A stretch of 64,000 nucleotides of DNA from CALVGQ01 sp964368495. GTDB taxonomy: Bacteria; Bacillota_I; Bacilli_A; Erysipelotrichales; Erysipelotrichaceae. The position numbers and the translations under genes were made by a program. The notes under the pieces were generated by a model. The model saw only the letters and a program-made list of their open reading frames with translations, ran no database searches and was not told where the DNA came from. The stretch lies in the NCBI GenBank assembly GCA_964368495.1, contig CAYJAJ010000003.1:1-64000 (forward strand). The letters run 5' to 3'. This document shows positions 24,733 through 33,662 of the stretch, one piece after another (the first letter of the stretch is position 1; each line of letters begins with the position of its first letter).

Positions 24733-25413
24733 ATGAATGATAGACAAAAAGAAGAAACTTTTTCAAAGTTTAACGATCAAATTCATTTTATTGGTCGAGT
24801 TGGAATGGGTGTTTTATTAATATTGTTTGTAACGGCGCCTTTCGCTATGGGTATGGTAGTTGGTGCAATGCCAAATATTCCGGCATTTTTAAAAGGGATA
24901 GTTCAAGTGCTACCAGTATATCTTATTTCAAGTGTTGTTGAATTCTTAATATTTGCACCGCTCCTTGGTGCTGGAGGTAGCTATTTAGCATTTGTGACTG
25001 GGAACTTAACTAATTTAAAAATACCTTGTGCTATTAACGCTCGTGATATAGTCGGTACAAAAGTAAATACTCCAGAAAATGAGATTGTGTCAACCATCTC
25101 TATCGCTACATCGGCACTTGTCACCACTGTAATTGTTGCACTAGGTGTAATCATGATGGCTCCACTTCAACCTCTTCTTCAAAATCCAGTGTTGACACCA
25201 GCGTTTAACAATGTTGTGCCTGCATTGTTTGGAGCATTAGGCTACAAATATTTTAAAGGGAATATGAAAATCGCAGCAATTCCACTAATCCTTTTATCAG
25301 CACTTTGTGTTTTTGTGCCAAGTGCGATCTCTTCAGTAGGTTTTTTAATTATACCTAGTGGGGGTCTAGCGATTGGAATTGCTTGGTTTCTTTATAAAAA
25401 GGAAAGGAAGTAG
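24733..25413 (+). CDS. Partner membrane protein of the DUF5058-like gene
   Basis: 226 aa, five to six hydrophobic helices. It has a soluble N-terminus (MNDRQKEETFSKFNDQIHF), then glycine/proline-containing segments such as FAMGMVVGAMPNIPAFLKG and LLGAGGSYLAFVTGNLTNLKIP that resemble the gating helices of secondary carriers. GGAGGATGATGAA is the ribosome binding site. It is about the same size as its upstream neighbour, as in paired carriers such as SpmA/SpmB, but I see no clear sequence link. Function unknown. Confidence 0.65.
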   Translation: MNDRQKEETFSKFNDQIHFIGRVGMGVLLILFVTAPFAMGMVVGAMPNIPAFLKGIVQVLPVYLISSVVEFLIFAPLLGAGGSYLAFVTGNLTNLKIPCAINARDIVGTKVNTPENEIVSTISIATSALVTTVIVALGVIMMAPLQPLLQNPVLTPAFNNVVPALFGALGYKYFKGNMKIAAIPLILLSALCVFVPSAISSVGFLIIPSGGLAIGIAWFLYKKERK

Positions 25414-25421
25414 GTTAAATA

Positions 25422-26777
25422 ATGGATAAACAAATAACAAATAGAGCAGAATTTTATGCTCAGAAACTTTCTATACTTATTCAAAAGGAAACAATCTCAG
25501 TAAAGGGAGAGCAAGATAAAACAAAATTTTTAGAATTTCATCAATTATTGGAAAAAGCCTATCCGCAAGTTCATGCTCATTGTGAAAAAATTGAACTCAA
25601 TGGAAATTTGTTATTTAAGTGGAAAGGTAAATGCTCTCAAAATCCAATATTATTTTTAAGTCATCATGATATTGTAGAAGCAACAGGGAAGTGGGATCAT
25701 GAACCATTTAGTGGAGAAATTTTGCAGTATGAAGGAAATAGAGTCATATGGGGTAGAGGAACAGTAGATACGAAGGCAAGTTTGTCATGTTTTATGCAAG
25801 CAGCTGAAGAACTTATTGAAGAAGGATTCGTCCCAAATTGTGATGTTTATTTGGCTAGCAGTTGTACGGAAGAAATTGGTGGAGAAGGTGGTCCGCTGAT
25901 TGCGAACTATTTAAAAGAACAGGGAGTATTTTTATCGATGCTTATGGATGAGGGTGGTATGATTATGCCTGAACCAATGGCTGGAGCTAAAGGAACATTT
26001 GCGATGATTGGTGTGCTTGAAAAAGGATATGGAGATATCAAGTTTATTGCTAAAGGAATTGGTGGTCATGCAAGTGCTCCACCTAAAAATACACCTATTG
26101 AAAGGTTGGCAAACTTTATTTGTCATATTGAAAAGCATAATCCATTTGTATGTAAATTTCCTAACACAGTAAAAGAAACATTTAAAAGAATGGCTCCTAC
26201 AATGTCATTTCCTATGAAGCAAATATTTAAAAATTTGTGGTTTTTTGAACCAATTTTAACAAAATACATGCCAAGCATTAATACACTTGGTGCAGCAATG
26301 CTTAGAACGACCATTGCTTTTACTACGCAAAAAGGAAGCGATGGGTATAATGTTATTCCACAAGAAGCTTATGTGACAGCTAATTTACGATTTATTCCTC
26401 ATCAATCAACAGATGAATCAATTAAACTGTTAACAGAAATTGCTGCGAAATATGATATTGAAACAGAAGTATTGTATCGAGGATACCCTACTAAAGAAGT
26501 GGACATTAATGGAAAACCCTTTAAATTAGTTGAAAAAACAATTGCTGAAATGTTTCCGGGAGTGATTGTTAGTCCTTACGTGATGACAGGGGGAACCGAT
26601 GCTCGCTTCTTTAATGAAGTTTGTGATCACTGTTTAAGGTTTGCGCCGCTACGCATTAATAAACAACAGTTTTCGAGTATTCATGCATTAAATGAAAACA
26701 TTAATATTGATTGTTTACCTGATGGAGTAGACTTTTATAAAAAGATTATACTTTCTCAAGAAGCGAATAATAAATAA
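25422..26777 (+). CDS. M20 family metallopeptidase
   Basis: A 451-aa di-zinc peptidase or amidohydrolase. LFLSHHDIVEATGKWDHEPF gives the first metal-ligand His and Asp, WGRGTVDTKASLSCFMQAAEEL the bridging Asp, SSCTEEIGGEGG the catalytic Glu and metal Glu, and TGGTDARFF the later ligand region. The dimerisation insert contains GIGGHASAPP. No signal peptide is seen, so it is cytosolic. It lies eight bases after the second membrane protein, suggesting it acts on the transported substrate. M20 members include dipeptidases, carboxypeptidases and aminoacylases; which one is unclear. Confidence 0.85.
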   Translation: MDKQITNRAEFYAQKLSILIQKETISVKGEQDKTKFLEFHQLLEKAYPQVHAHCEKIELNGNLLFKWKGKCSQNPILFLSHHDIVEATGKWDHEPFSGEILQYEGNRVIWGRGTVDTKASLSCFMQAAEELIEEGFVPNCDVYLASSCTEEIGGEGGPLIANYLKEQGVFLSMLMDEGGMIMPEPMAGAKGTFAMIGVLEKGYGDIKFIAKGIGGHASAPPKNTPIERLANFICHIEKHNPFVCKFPNTVKETFKRMAPTMSFPMKQIFKNLWFFEPILTKYMPSINTLGAAMLRTTIAFTTQKGSDGYNVIPQEAYVTANLRFIPHQSTDESIKLLTEIAAKYDIETEVLYRGYPTKEVDINGKPFKLVEKTIAEMFPGVIVSPYVMTGGTDARFFNEVCDHCLRFAPLRINKQQFSSIHALNENINIDCLPDGVDFYKKIILSQEANNK

Positions 26778-26845
26778 AGGGTAAGAATAAAATTTGATGC
26801 ATTCAAATGATAAAGGCAATAAATACGAAGAAGCGAGGAAGAGAT

Positions 26846-27892
26846 ATGAAAGTAAATTTACAAGATATAAAGAATTATGCAGAAGAATGTTTAGCGATTG
26901 ATAGTCCTACAGGGTATACATCTAATATTATCAATTATATTAAAAATGTTGTGGAAGGTTTAGGTTTTTCTGTTGAAATGAGCAATAAGGGATCTTGCAT
27001 TATTAAGGTTGTAGGACAAAGGAAAGAAAAAGTGATTGGACTGAGTGCGCATGTTGACACTTTGGGTTTGATGGTGCGCTCAATTAAAAACAATGGGACA
27101 TTAGCATTTACTATGTTAGGAGGTCCAATACTTAATACTTTGGATGGTGAATATTGTCGTATAATTACGCGAGATAATAAAATTTATACAGGAACTATCT
27201 TGTCAAAAAGTAGCGCTGTTCATGTGTATAAGGATGCGAATACACTTTCAAGAGATGAAGAAATGATGGAAGTTAGACTTGATGAAATAGTTAAAAATAA
27301 AGAAGATGTGCTTAAACTAGGTATTAATTCAGGGGATATTATTTGCATAGATCCAAAAACAACAATTACAGATAGTGGGTTTATTAAAAGTCGTTTTTTA
27401 GATGATAAAATAGCAGTAGCAATTTTACTTGGAGTGCTTAAAAGCATTTCAGAAGATAAACAAAAACTTCCTTATACCACATATTTCATGATTTCTACGT
27501 ATGAAGAAGTAGGGCATGGTAGTAGCTATATACCAAGTGATATTACTGAGCTAGTTTCAGTAGATATGGGATGTGTTGGAAAAGATTTAAACGGTAGTGA
27601 ATTTGATGTTTCTATCTGTGCTAAAGATTCAAGTGGACCGTATGATTATGCATTAGTTTCAAAATTCATTGAGCTATCTAAAAAAATGAACATAAATTAT
27701 GCGGTGGACATTTATCCTTATTATGGTTCAGATACAAGTGCTGCGCTTCGGGCTGGAAACAACATCAAAGGTGGATTAATTGGTCCAGGTGTTGCAGCAA
27801 GTCATGGTATGGAAAGAACACATATTCAAGGTGTAGACAACACGTGTCAATTAATTGTTGCATATTTATTGGATTATGAAGAAATACACTAG
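26846..27892 (+). CDS. M42 family metallopeptidase (aminopeptidase)
   Basis: A 348-aa cytosolic enzyme. GLSAHVDTLGLMVRSI carries the first ligands, SRFLDDKIAVAILLGVL the bridging Asp, STYEEVGHGSS the catalytic Glu pair, and SHGMERTHIQGV the C-terminal His. The family forms large tetrahedral aminopeptidase particles that finish peptide breakdown. I chose ATG 26846 because GAGGAAGAG lies directly upstream. Placement in the same operon as the M20 enzyme supports a peptide-use role. Confidence 0.87.
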   Translation: MKVNLQDIKNYAEECLAIDSPTGYTSNIINYIKNVVEGLGFSVEMSNKGSCIIKVVGQRKEKVIGLSAHVDTLGLMVRSIKNNGTLAFTMLGGPILNTLDGEYCRIITRDNKIYTGTILSKSSAVHVYKDANTLSRDEEMMEVRLDEIVKNKEDVLKLGINSGDIICIDPKTTITDSGFIKSRFLDDKIAVAILLGVLKSISEDKQKLPYTTYFMISTYEEVGHGSSYIPSDITELVSVDMGCVGKDLNGSEFDVSICAKDSSGPYDYALVSKFIELSKKMNINYAVDIYPYYGSDTSAALRAGNNIKGGLIGPGVAASHGMERTHIQGVDNTCQLIVAYLLDYEEIH

Positions 27893-28139
27893 TAAAGAAG
27901 CGTTAGATTTGCTTAATGAAATGGAAATACTGATGTGTATTAATAACAAAGGAAATTCTTTTTTTGCAAAAAAAGGAGATAAAATTTTTGTTAAAAGCAA
28001 TAGTTTCACATATCGTATATCTATTGATGAATTTAAAAATTTGTATCAAGATGAAAGTTTTGTCATTCATGAAATAATCAAAAAAGAGGAAGTCAATCTT
28101 GAAAAAGATGATGAATATTATGCTTGGAAACATAAATAA
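27876..28139 (+). CDS. Small protein of unknown function, 87 aa
   Basis: Not recognised. The 87 residues are soluble and mixed-charge, with MKKYTSKEALDLLNEMEILM at the start and an acidic end. FFAKKGDKIFVKSNSFTYRIS looks like paired beta strands. It overlaps the M42 gene by 17 bases and has no clear ribosome binding site, so translation would be coupled to the peptidase. It ends the operon at a terminator. Confidence 0.6.
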   Translation: MKKYTSKEALDLLNEMEILMCINNKGNSFFAKKGDKIFVKSNSFTYRISIDEFKNLYQDESFVIHEIIKKEEVNLEKDDEYYAWKHK

Positions 28140-28151
28140 GAAGTAAATATA

Positions 28152-28183
28152 GATAGTGCTTTTCGCATTATCTTTTTATTTTT
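28152..28183 (+). terminator. Terminator of the peptidase operon
   Basis: GATAGTGC pairs with GCATTATC (one G-T) around TTTTC, followed by TTTTTATTTTTT. Confidence 0.8.
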
Positions 28184-28226
28184 TAAAGAATTTGGTTTCC
28201 TTATTTTTTTGTCAGCAGAATAATTC

Positions 28227-28255
28227 TTGAAAGAATTGTTAAAAACTTGTAGAAT
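28227..28255 (+). promoter_or_regulatory. Promoter of the yqeG-yqeH operon
   Basis: TTGAAA (28227-28232) and TAGAAT (28250-28255) have an exact 17-bp spacer. A second -10-like TACAAT lies at 28258-28263. Confidence 0.6.
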
Positions 28256-28313
28256 AGTACAATAGAGGTTTATGTTGAGCCTGTAAATGAAAAGATTAAA
28301 CTAGGAGTAAAAC

Positions 28314-28850
28314 ATGATTGTAAGATTTTTTAAGCCTAATAGTTATATAAAAAATGTATATCAACTTGATGTTGAAAAGCTAGCGATAGATGGTTATAAA
28401 TTGCTTCTTTGTGATATTGACAATACACTTGTAGCTTATGATGTTAAAGAAGCGACACCACAAGCTTTGCAGTTTTTCAAAAGATGTAAAACTGTAGGAC
28501 TTAAAGTTGTGCTGTGTTCCAATAATACTCATGAGCGTGTATCTGTATTTGCTAATAGCGCATCTTTGGATTTTGTTTCATTTTTTTGTAAACCATTAAA
28601 GAAAAATTATAAAAATATTTTAAAGAAATACAATGTCCAAATTGATGAGATAGTTTGCGTTGGAGACCAGCTTTGCACTGATATTTTAGGTGGAAATCGT
28701 TTTAAAATACATACTGTATTTCTTGATCCATTTGTAAATGTAGATAGTGGTTATACTAAATATAGCAGGTTTATTGAAAGAAGATTGTTGTCATATTTAA
28801 AATTTAGAAAAAAAATGGTTAAGGGAGAGTATTATGGCTATAAAATGTAA
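28314..28850 (+). CDS. yqeG: YqeG family HAD-type phosphatase
   Basis: A 178-aa HAD IIIA phosphatase. CDIDNTLVAYD (nucleophile Asp near residue 33) is motif I, LKVVLCSNNTHERV motif II, KPLKKNY motif III, and VGDQLCTDILGGNR motif IV. The substrate is not known from the sequence; related proteins dephosphorylate phosphatidylglycerol phosphate or nucleotides. It leads the conserved Firmicutes operon yqeG-yqeH-yhbY-nadD-yqeK-rsfS and overlaps yqeH by 17 bases. AGGAGTAAAAC is the ribosome binding site. Confidence 0.88.
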   Translation: MIVRFFKPNSYIKNVYQLDVEKLAIDGYKLLLCDIDNTLVAYDVKEATPQALQFFKRCKTVGLKVVLCSNNTHERVSVFANSASLDFVSFFCKPLKKNYKNILKKYNVQIDEIVCVGDQLCTDILGGNRFKIHTVFLDPFVNVDSGYTKYSRFIERRLLSYLKFRKKMVKGEYYGYKM

Positions 28851-29892
28851 AGGCTGCGGAATCAATTTGCAATATGATGACCCTAAAAAGTTAGGATATA
28901 GTCCTAAAAAAGAAGCTGAGTATTGTAAAAGATGTTTTAGACTAACTCATTATGATGACAATATTGTGTCTATGAAGGAAGGTATTGAAGAAGCAGATGT
29001 GCTGCAAAAAGCCTTTAAAACAGATGGATTAATCGTATGGGTTGTCGACTGTGTTGATTTTGAATCTGGAATATTAAAAGGAATGAATCGCCATTTTATG
29101 GGAAGAGATATTATTTTTGTGCTTACTAAATGTGATTTGCTTCCAAAAACAATGAGTGATGAAAAACTATACTCATTCATGATTCATAGATTTAAGGAGT
29201 TGAATCTAAATTTTAAAGGGATTAGTTTAGTTCATCAAAATAATGATAGTGATATAGATAACTTAAAACAGATGATTGAAAGTTGTAATAAAAGTAAGCA
29301 GGTTCTGTTTATGGGGAAGGCAAATGCAGGAAAAAGCACGCTTTTAAATGCTCTGTTAAATCGTCGTGATTTAACAGTCACTCGTTATCCTGGAACAACC
29401 TTAGATTTCAATGAAATACAAGTGAATGGTGAAACTTGGATTGATACTCCTGGTTTAACAAATCATGAAAGCATGTTGATTGCAGTGAAGGATGAAAGCT
29501 TAAAAGCGATGCTGCCAGATTCAAGAATGAAACCACAAATTTATCAATTATGGGAAAATCAAAGTTTCGCAATTGGTGGGTTATGTCGGATTGATTGTTT
29601 TACTGATAAATCAACATCAATTGTGTTTTATGTGAGTAATCGATTAACAATACATCGTGGAAAGCAAATCACTGCAGATGAATTGTGGTATAATCATCAA
29701 GGGGAACTACTTGTGCCAACAACTATCGATGAATTTAAAACATTCAGAAAGTATACTTTTAATGGATTTAAAGGAAAACAAGATATTAATGTGTTTGGTT
29801 TAGGGTGGTTATCTTTCACTGATGAAATAAAAAAAATAGAAATTTATGTACCAAAAAGTGTTAATATGACACTAAGAAAGGCAATGATATGA
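28834..29892 (+). CDS. yqeH: Ribosome biogenesis GTPase YqeH
   Basis: Circularly permuted GTPase needed for 30S subunit assembly. An N-terminal zinc finger (CKGCG, then YCKRC) precedes the G domain. Its motifs run in permuted order: LTKCDLL (G4) first, then MGKANAGKSTLLNALL (G1, near residue 160), PGTTLDF (G2) and DTPGL (G3). A C-terminal RNA-binding part follows. 352 aa, complete. The aroE gene usual between yqeH and yhbY in Bacillus is missing here; yhbY overlaps by four bases instead. Confidence 0.93.
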   Translation: MAIKCKGCGINLQYDDPKKLGYSPKKEAEYCKRCFRLTHYDDNIVSMKEGIEEADVLQKAFKTDGLIVWVVDCVDFESGILKGMNRHFMGRDIIFVLTKCDLLPKTMSDEKLYSFMIHRFKELNLNFKGISLVHQNNDSDIDNLKQMIESCNKSKQVLFMGKANAGKSTLLNALLNRRDLTVTRYPGTTLDFNEIQVNGETWIDTPGLTNHESMLIAVKDESLKAMLPDSRMKPQIYQLWENQSFAIGGLCRIDCFTDKSTSIVFYVSNRLTIHRGKQITADELWYNHQGELLVPTTIDEFKTFRKYTFNGFKGKQDINVFGLGWLSFTDEIKKIEIYVPKSVNMTLRKAMI

Positions 29893-30179
29893 TATTAAAT
29901 AACAAACAAAAAAGCCATTTGAAATCAATGGCAAACAAGCTTAGAGCATTGTTTCAAGTTGGAAAAGATGGGTGTACACCTAATTTAATTAAAACAGTAG
30001 ATAATGCATTAGAAGCACATGAATTAGTTAAAATTTCATGTTTAAAAAGTTGTGATGCTGATGTAAGAGAAATTGCATTTGATATTTCTTCTGCAACAAA
30101 CAGTAACATTGTACAAATTATTGGAAGAACATTTATTTTATATCGCAAAAGTAAGGATAGTAAAATAATATTACCATGA
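29889..30179 (+). CDS. yhbY: Ribosome assembly RNA-binding protein YhbY
   Basis: A 96-aa CRS1/YhbY (CRM) domain protein. It has LNNKQKSHLKSMANKLRALFQVGKDG at the start, with the GKDG loop near residue 34. LEAHELVKISCLKSCDADVRE follows, then the GRTFILYRKSKD end. It binds pre-50S or 23S rRNA during assembly. ATG 29889 overlaps the yqeH stop as ATGA, and its own stop overlaps the next start. Confidence 0.92.
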   Translation: MILNNKQKSHLKSMANKLRALFQVGKDGCTPNLIKTVDNALEAHELVKISCLKSCDADVREIAFDISSATNSNIVQIIGRTFILYRKSKDSKIILP

Positions 30180-31195
30180 AAAAAGTTGCCATATTAGGTG
30201 GCAGTTTTGATCCTATTCATAATGGGCATATTGAAATTGCAAAAAAAGTACGTAAGGCACTTTGTATTGATGAAGTCTGGTTTATGCCAGCACTTTTAAC
30301 TCCATTGAAGGATAGAACTCTTACACCGTTTAAAGATCGATGTGAAATGATAAAACTTGCGATAAAGCCTTATCGCAAATTTAAGCTGTGTACACTTGAA
30401 AAAACACTATCTGTTCCCAATTACACGATACATACTGTAAGAAAGTTAAAGCAAATTAATCCTAAAGTGAAATTTTATTGGATAATTGGGGATGATCAAT
30501 ATAGTCAATTTAACTCTTGGAAAAACAGTGATGAATTAAAAAAAGATGTACAGATTGTTTGTGTGAAGCGTCATGATAAAGTAATAAATGAAGATAATCG
30601 TGTTATTTTCTTAAATCATGTAAATCAAATTGAAAGTTCAACTGCGGTTCGTTTTGGGAGTTTTAATCAAGTGTGTAAAAGTGTAAAAAAATATATTCTT
30701 GATAAACAACTTTACATTGATGAAATTGTGAAATCAAAAATGTCTGATAAAAGATATTGTCACAGTATTTCTACTGCGAAAACATGTGCAAAATTAGCAA
30801 AAGCACATGGTGTGGATGTGAAAACTGCTTATTTGTGTGGATTACTCCATGATTATACAAAAGAATTGGACATAGAAGAGTCAACTAAAATTATGAGTGC
30901 ATATTTCAAAGATTATTTAAGCAAAAGTAACAAAATATGGCACCAATGGACTGCAAAAATTGTAATTAAGAATAAATTAGGGTTAGTGGATAAAAAAATA
31001 CTCAACGCAATTGGGCAACATTCAACAGGTGAAGGAAATTCAAAATTGTGTAAAATAGTATACATTGCAGACAAAATAGAGCCTTTACGTCCATATGATG
31101 TATCAAGGTACATGCACGTTAGTCTCAATGATTTAAACGAAGGTGCAAAATTAGTTAAAGAAGATCAAATAAAAATACTGAAGAGAGGAAAGTAA
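30176..31195 (+). CDS. nadD: Fused NadD-YqeK: nicotinate-nucleotide adenylyltransferase with HD-domain Ap4A hydrolase
   Basis: Residues 1 to about 180 form NadD, which makes nicotinic acid adenine dinucleotide: GGSFDPIHNGHIEIA holds the HxGH nucleotidyltransferase motif and IESSTAVRFG the ISSTxIR-like motif. From about residue 195 a YqeK-type HD domain follows: KRYCHSISTAKTCAKLA, LLHDYTKE near residue 224, and IGQHSTGEGNSKLCKIVYIADKIEP. In Bacillus these are separate adjacent genes; here one 339-aa frame carries both without a break. YqeK-type proteins cleave diadenosine tetraphosphate. Confidence 0.93.
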   Translation: MKKVAILGGSFDPIHNGHIEIAKKVRKALCIDEVWFMPALLTPLKDRTLTPFKDRCEMIKLAIKPYRKFKLCTLEKTLSVPNYTIHTVRKLKQINPKVKFYWIIGDDQYSQFNSWKNSDELKKDVQIVCVKRHDKVINEDNRVIFLNHVNQIESSTAVRFGSFNQVCKSVKKYILDKQLYIDEIVKSKMSDKRYCHSISTAKTCAKLAKAHGVDVKTAYLCGLLHDYTKELDIEESTKIMSAYFKDYLSKSNKIWHQWTAKIVIKNKLGLVDKKILNAIGQHSTGEGNSKLCKIVYIADKIEPLRPYDVSRYMHVSLNDLNEGAKLVKEDQIKILKRGK

Positions 31196-31199
31196 ACAC

Positions 31200-31538
31200 A
31201 TGTCTGAATTATTATCATTAGTTGTAAAAGAAATGGAACAACATCATGCTACTGATTTAAAGGTACTTGATTTTAAAGGTGTATCACCAGATTATGATTA
31301 TTTTGTGATTGGAACTGTCTCTAATGTCAGACTTGCATGGGCATTAGTGGATTATGTTCAAGAAGCATTAGAAGAACAAGGATATTCTGTAAGAAAAATA
31401 GAGGGAGATCGCCAAAGTACATGGATTTTAATTGACTGCTTTGAAGTTGTGATTCATTTGTTTTCAAGTGAAGATCGTGCAATGTATGGTTTAGATAAAT
31501 TATGGGCTGATCGTCCAACAATAAAAGTTGAATTATGA
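31200..31538 (+). CDS. rsfS: Ribosomal silencing factor RsfS
   Basis: A 112-aa RsfS/YbeB/Iojap protein that binds uL14 on the 50S subunit and blocks subunit joining during starvation. DYFVIGTVSNVRLAWALVDYV and EGDRQSTWILIDCFEVVIHLFSSEDR are the diagnostic segments. AGAGGAAAG is the ribosome binding site. It lies four bases after the nadD-yqeK fusion and overlaps the next gene by four. Confidence 0.94.
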   Translation: MSELLSLVVKEMEQHHATDLKVLDFKGVSPDYDYFVIGTVSNVRLAWALVDYVQEALEEQGYSVRKIEGDRQSTWILIDCFEVVIHLFSSEDRAMYGLDKLWADRPTIKVEL

Positions 31539-32239
31539 TTTATGATCGTTTAGCAGTTGTTTATGACGATTTATTTAAAGATGATAAAGCCACAAAACGT
31601 TGGGTAAAATTTGTAAAAGATAGATTGAAAAGCGAAAGTAAGATTCTTGAACTTGCGTGTGGGTCAGGTGAAATGGCCATTGCACTTGCGAATGAAGGAT
31701 ATTCAATTTTAGCAAGTGATAGCTCAACTATGATGTTAAAACAATTAGAAAATAAACAAAAAAATCGAATCGAAACAATGAATTTAGATATGTGTAATTT
31801 TAATTTGGAAAAAAGATTTGATGGAGTTTGTTGCTTTTGTGACAGTGTAAATTATTGCGCGTCTATGGATGATTTTAGAAGCATGTGTCAATGTGCATAT
31901 CATCATTTAAATAATGGAGGTTATTTCCTTTTCGATATGCATACACCTTATCGCTTAGAAGAGTTTAAGGAAATGTATATTGAAGAAGGTAAGTGTACAA
32001 ATTGTCAGTATCAATGGACATTAATTGCACAAGATAGTAGTATTCATCATCACTTTAGTTTCTGGTTTGATGATGGTAGTTTTCATCAAGAAATGCATGA
32101 ACAAAAAATATTTAGTTATTTAGAAGTAAAAGATTGTATGAACGAAATAGGATTTGATGTTGAAGTGTTTACTGATTTTGATAAATTGGGAATTCATGAT
32201 GGTGAAAAATATTTTATTGTTGGGAGGAAAAAAACATGA
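31535..32239 (+). CDS. Class I SAM-dependent methyltransferase (YqeM-like)
   Basis: A 234-aa soluble protein with ILELACGSGEMAIALANEGY (residues 33-52) as SAM motif I, LASDSSTMM as motif II, and FDGVCCFCDSVNYC as the acidic motif. The position after rsfS matches Bacillus yqeM, a methyltransferase of unknown target. Four-base overlaps on both sides place it firmly in the operon. Confidence 0.87.
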   Translation: MIYDRLAVVYDDLFKDDKATKRWVKFVKDRLKSESKILELACGSGEMAIALANEGYSILASDSSTMMLKQLENKQKNRIETMNLDMCNFNLEKRFDGVCCFCDSVNYCASMDDFRSMCQCAYHHLNNGGYFLFDMHTPYRLEEFKEMYIEEGKCTNCQYQWTLIAQDSSIHHHFSFWFDDGSFHQEMHEQKIFSYLEVKDCMNEIGFDVEVFTDFDKLGIHDGEKYFIVGRKKT

Positions 32240-32931
32240 TTGCAATTATTGCGGCAATGAGTGAAGAAGTAGATGCAGTTGTAAGTTTGATGGACGATGC
32301 TAAAGAAGAAGTGATTAGCAATTTCAAGTTCAATAAAGGAAAGTTAAGTGGTGCTGATATTGTTGTTTTGCAGTGTGGAATAGGTAAAGTAGCTGCGGCG
32401 TTAGGTACAGCAGTTTTATTTGAAAATTATGAAGTGGAATATGTAATCAATACTGGTGTGGCTGGTGGATTGTTAATACAACAAGAAGTACTTGATGTTG
32501 TAGTTTCAACGCAAGTTGCTCATCATGATATTGAGGGTCCATTTTTTCCTAAAGGCTATGAACATAATCGATTTGTATATGATGCAGATAAAACACTTAT
32601 TGATATAGTAAGTAGTGTAATTAAAGAAAATGATCGAGTGTTTATTGGACCTGTTGCCTCGGGAGATTGCTTCGTGCATACAAAGGCACAAGTGGAAAAA
32701 ATCTTAAATGAATACCCAGAGTCAATATGTGCCGAGATGGAAGCTGCAGGTATTGCACAAGTATGTAGGCATTATAATAAACCTTTTGTTGTAGTGCGCT
32801 CATTAAGCGATGTAGCAACTAAAGAGGGTAATGAAATGCAATATGATAAATTTGTAGTTTTAGCGTGTGAGCGTGGAGCGAATTGGTGCAAGAAATTTAT
32901 AGGGGAAATGAAATTGAGAAAACTATGCTAG
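32236..32931 (+). CDS. mtnN: 5'-methylthioadenosine/S-adenosylhomocysteine nucleosidase
   Basis: Removes adenine from MTA and SAH, by-products of SAM use, including that of the neighbouring methyltransferase. MIAIIAAMSEEVDAVVSLM is typical for the start, QCGIGKVAAALGT follows, INTGVAGGL near residue 75, ICAEMEAAGIAQVC supplies the catalytic Glu region, and VVRSLSDVA the Asp. 231 aa, complete. TGGGAGGAAAAAA is the ribosome binding site. Confidence 0.94.
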   Translation: MIAIIAAMSEEVDAVVSLMDDAKEEVISNFKFNKGKLSGADIVVLQCGIGKVAAALGTAVLFENYEVEYVINTGVAGGLLIQQEVLDVVVSTQVAHHDIEGPFFPKGYEHNRFVYDADKTLIDIVSSVIKENDRVFIGPVASGDCFVHTKAQVEKILNEYPESICAEMEAAGIAQVCRHYNKPFVVVRSLSDVATKEGNEMQYDKFVVLACERGANWCKKFIGEMKLRKLC

Positions 32932-33524
32932 AGTGGCTTAGTGAATTATTAAATCAAGTTAGTTCTGTGACATTTTGGGTAGAAATATTTTCAGCATTTA
33001 GGGGGCTAGGGCCAATTGCACCTATTCTATTAGCGCTAATTGAAAGCATTGTGCCGGCATTGCCATTAATGATGATTGTTACATTCAACATTGGGGCATA
33101 TGGGGCGTTTTGGGGCTTTGTGTTTTCATGGATAGGAAATGTTTTGGGTTCGATACTTGTGTTTTTATTTTTTAGATTCGTTATTAAAAAGTTAGTCTTG
33201 AACTGGTTAATAAAATATCCACCTATTGATAAAGGACTACAATTTGTAGCAAAAGCAAATCAAAGCATATTATTCTTAGTAGCTATATTTCCGTTTACGC
33301 CTAGTTCGATTTTGAATGTGTGCTTTGGATTATCAGACTTTGATAAGAAGACTTACATTATCACTATAGCCAGCGCAAAAATGTTTATGATTTTCTTTTT
33401 AACCCTATTTGGTAACAGTTTTATGATGGCATTTGAGAATCCAATATATTTTGTTGTTTCGATTGCATTATTGGGGTTGTTGATGTGGATATCACGTTAT
33501 TTTTCAAAAAAAAGTGGCTTATAG
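32925..33524 (+). CDS. TVP38/TMEM64 (VTT domain) membrane protein
   Basis: A 199-aa integral membrane protein, about five helices. PIAPILLALIESIVPALPLMM and FPFTPSSILNVCFGLS, a re-entrant-loop motif with Pro, are typical of the VTT/DedA-like superfamily, which includes lipid scramblases and polyprenyl-phosphate transporters. ATG 32925 overlaps the mtnN stop; a weak GAGAAA is the only ribosome binding site, so coupling to mtnN is likely. Substrate not evident. Confidence 0.82.
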   Translation: MLEWLSELLNQVSSVTFWVEIFSAFRGLGPIAPILLALIESIVPALPLMMIVTFNIGAYGAFWGFVFSWIGNVLGSILVFLFFRFVIKKLVLNWLIKYPPIDKGLQFVAKANQSILFLVAIFPFTPSSILNVCFGLSDFDKKTYIITIASAKMFMIFFLTLFGNSFMMAFENPIYFVVSIALLGLLMWISRYFSKKSGL

Positions 33525-33551
33525 TAAATAATTAATGAAAAGTAATTAACG

Positions 33552-33580
33552 AAAGCAGTTTAAATACCTGCTTTTTTTGT
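33552..33580 (+). terminator. Terminator of the yqeG-TVP38 operon
   Basis: AAAGCAG and CTGCTTT form a 7-bp stem with a nine-base loop, followed by TTTT. Confidence 0.8.
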
Positions 33581-33662
33581 GCGCTAATTGTTTATTTATA
33601 GTATATTTAGTCTTTTTATCATTTTAAAAAAGTGTTACAATTACAAGAAAAAGGAGTTAACT

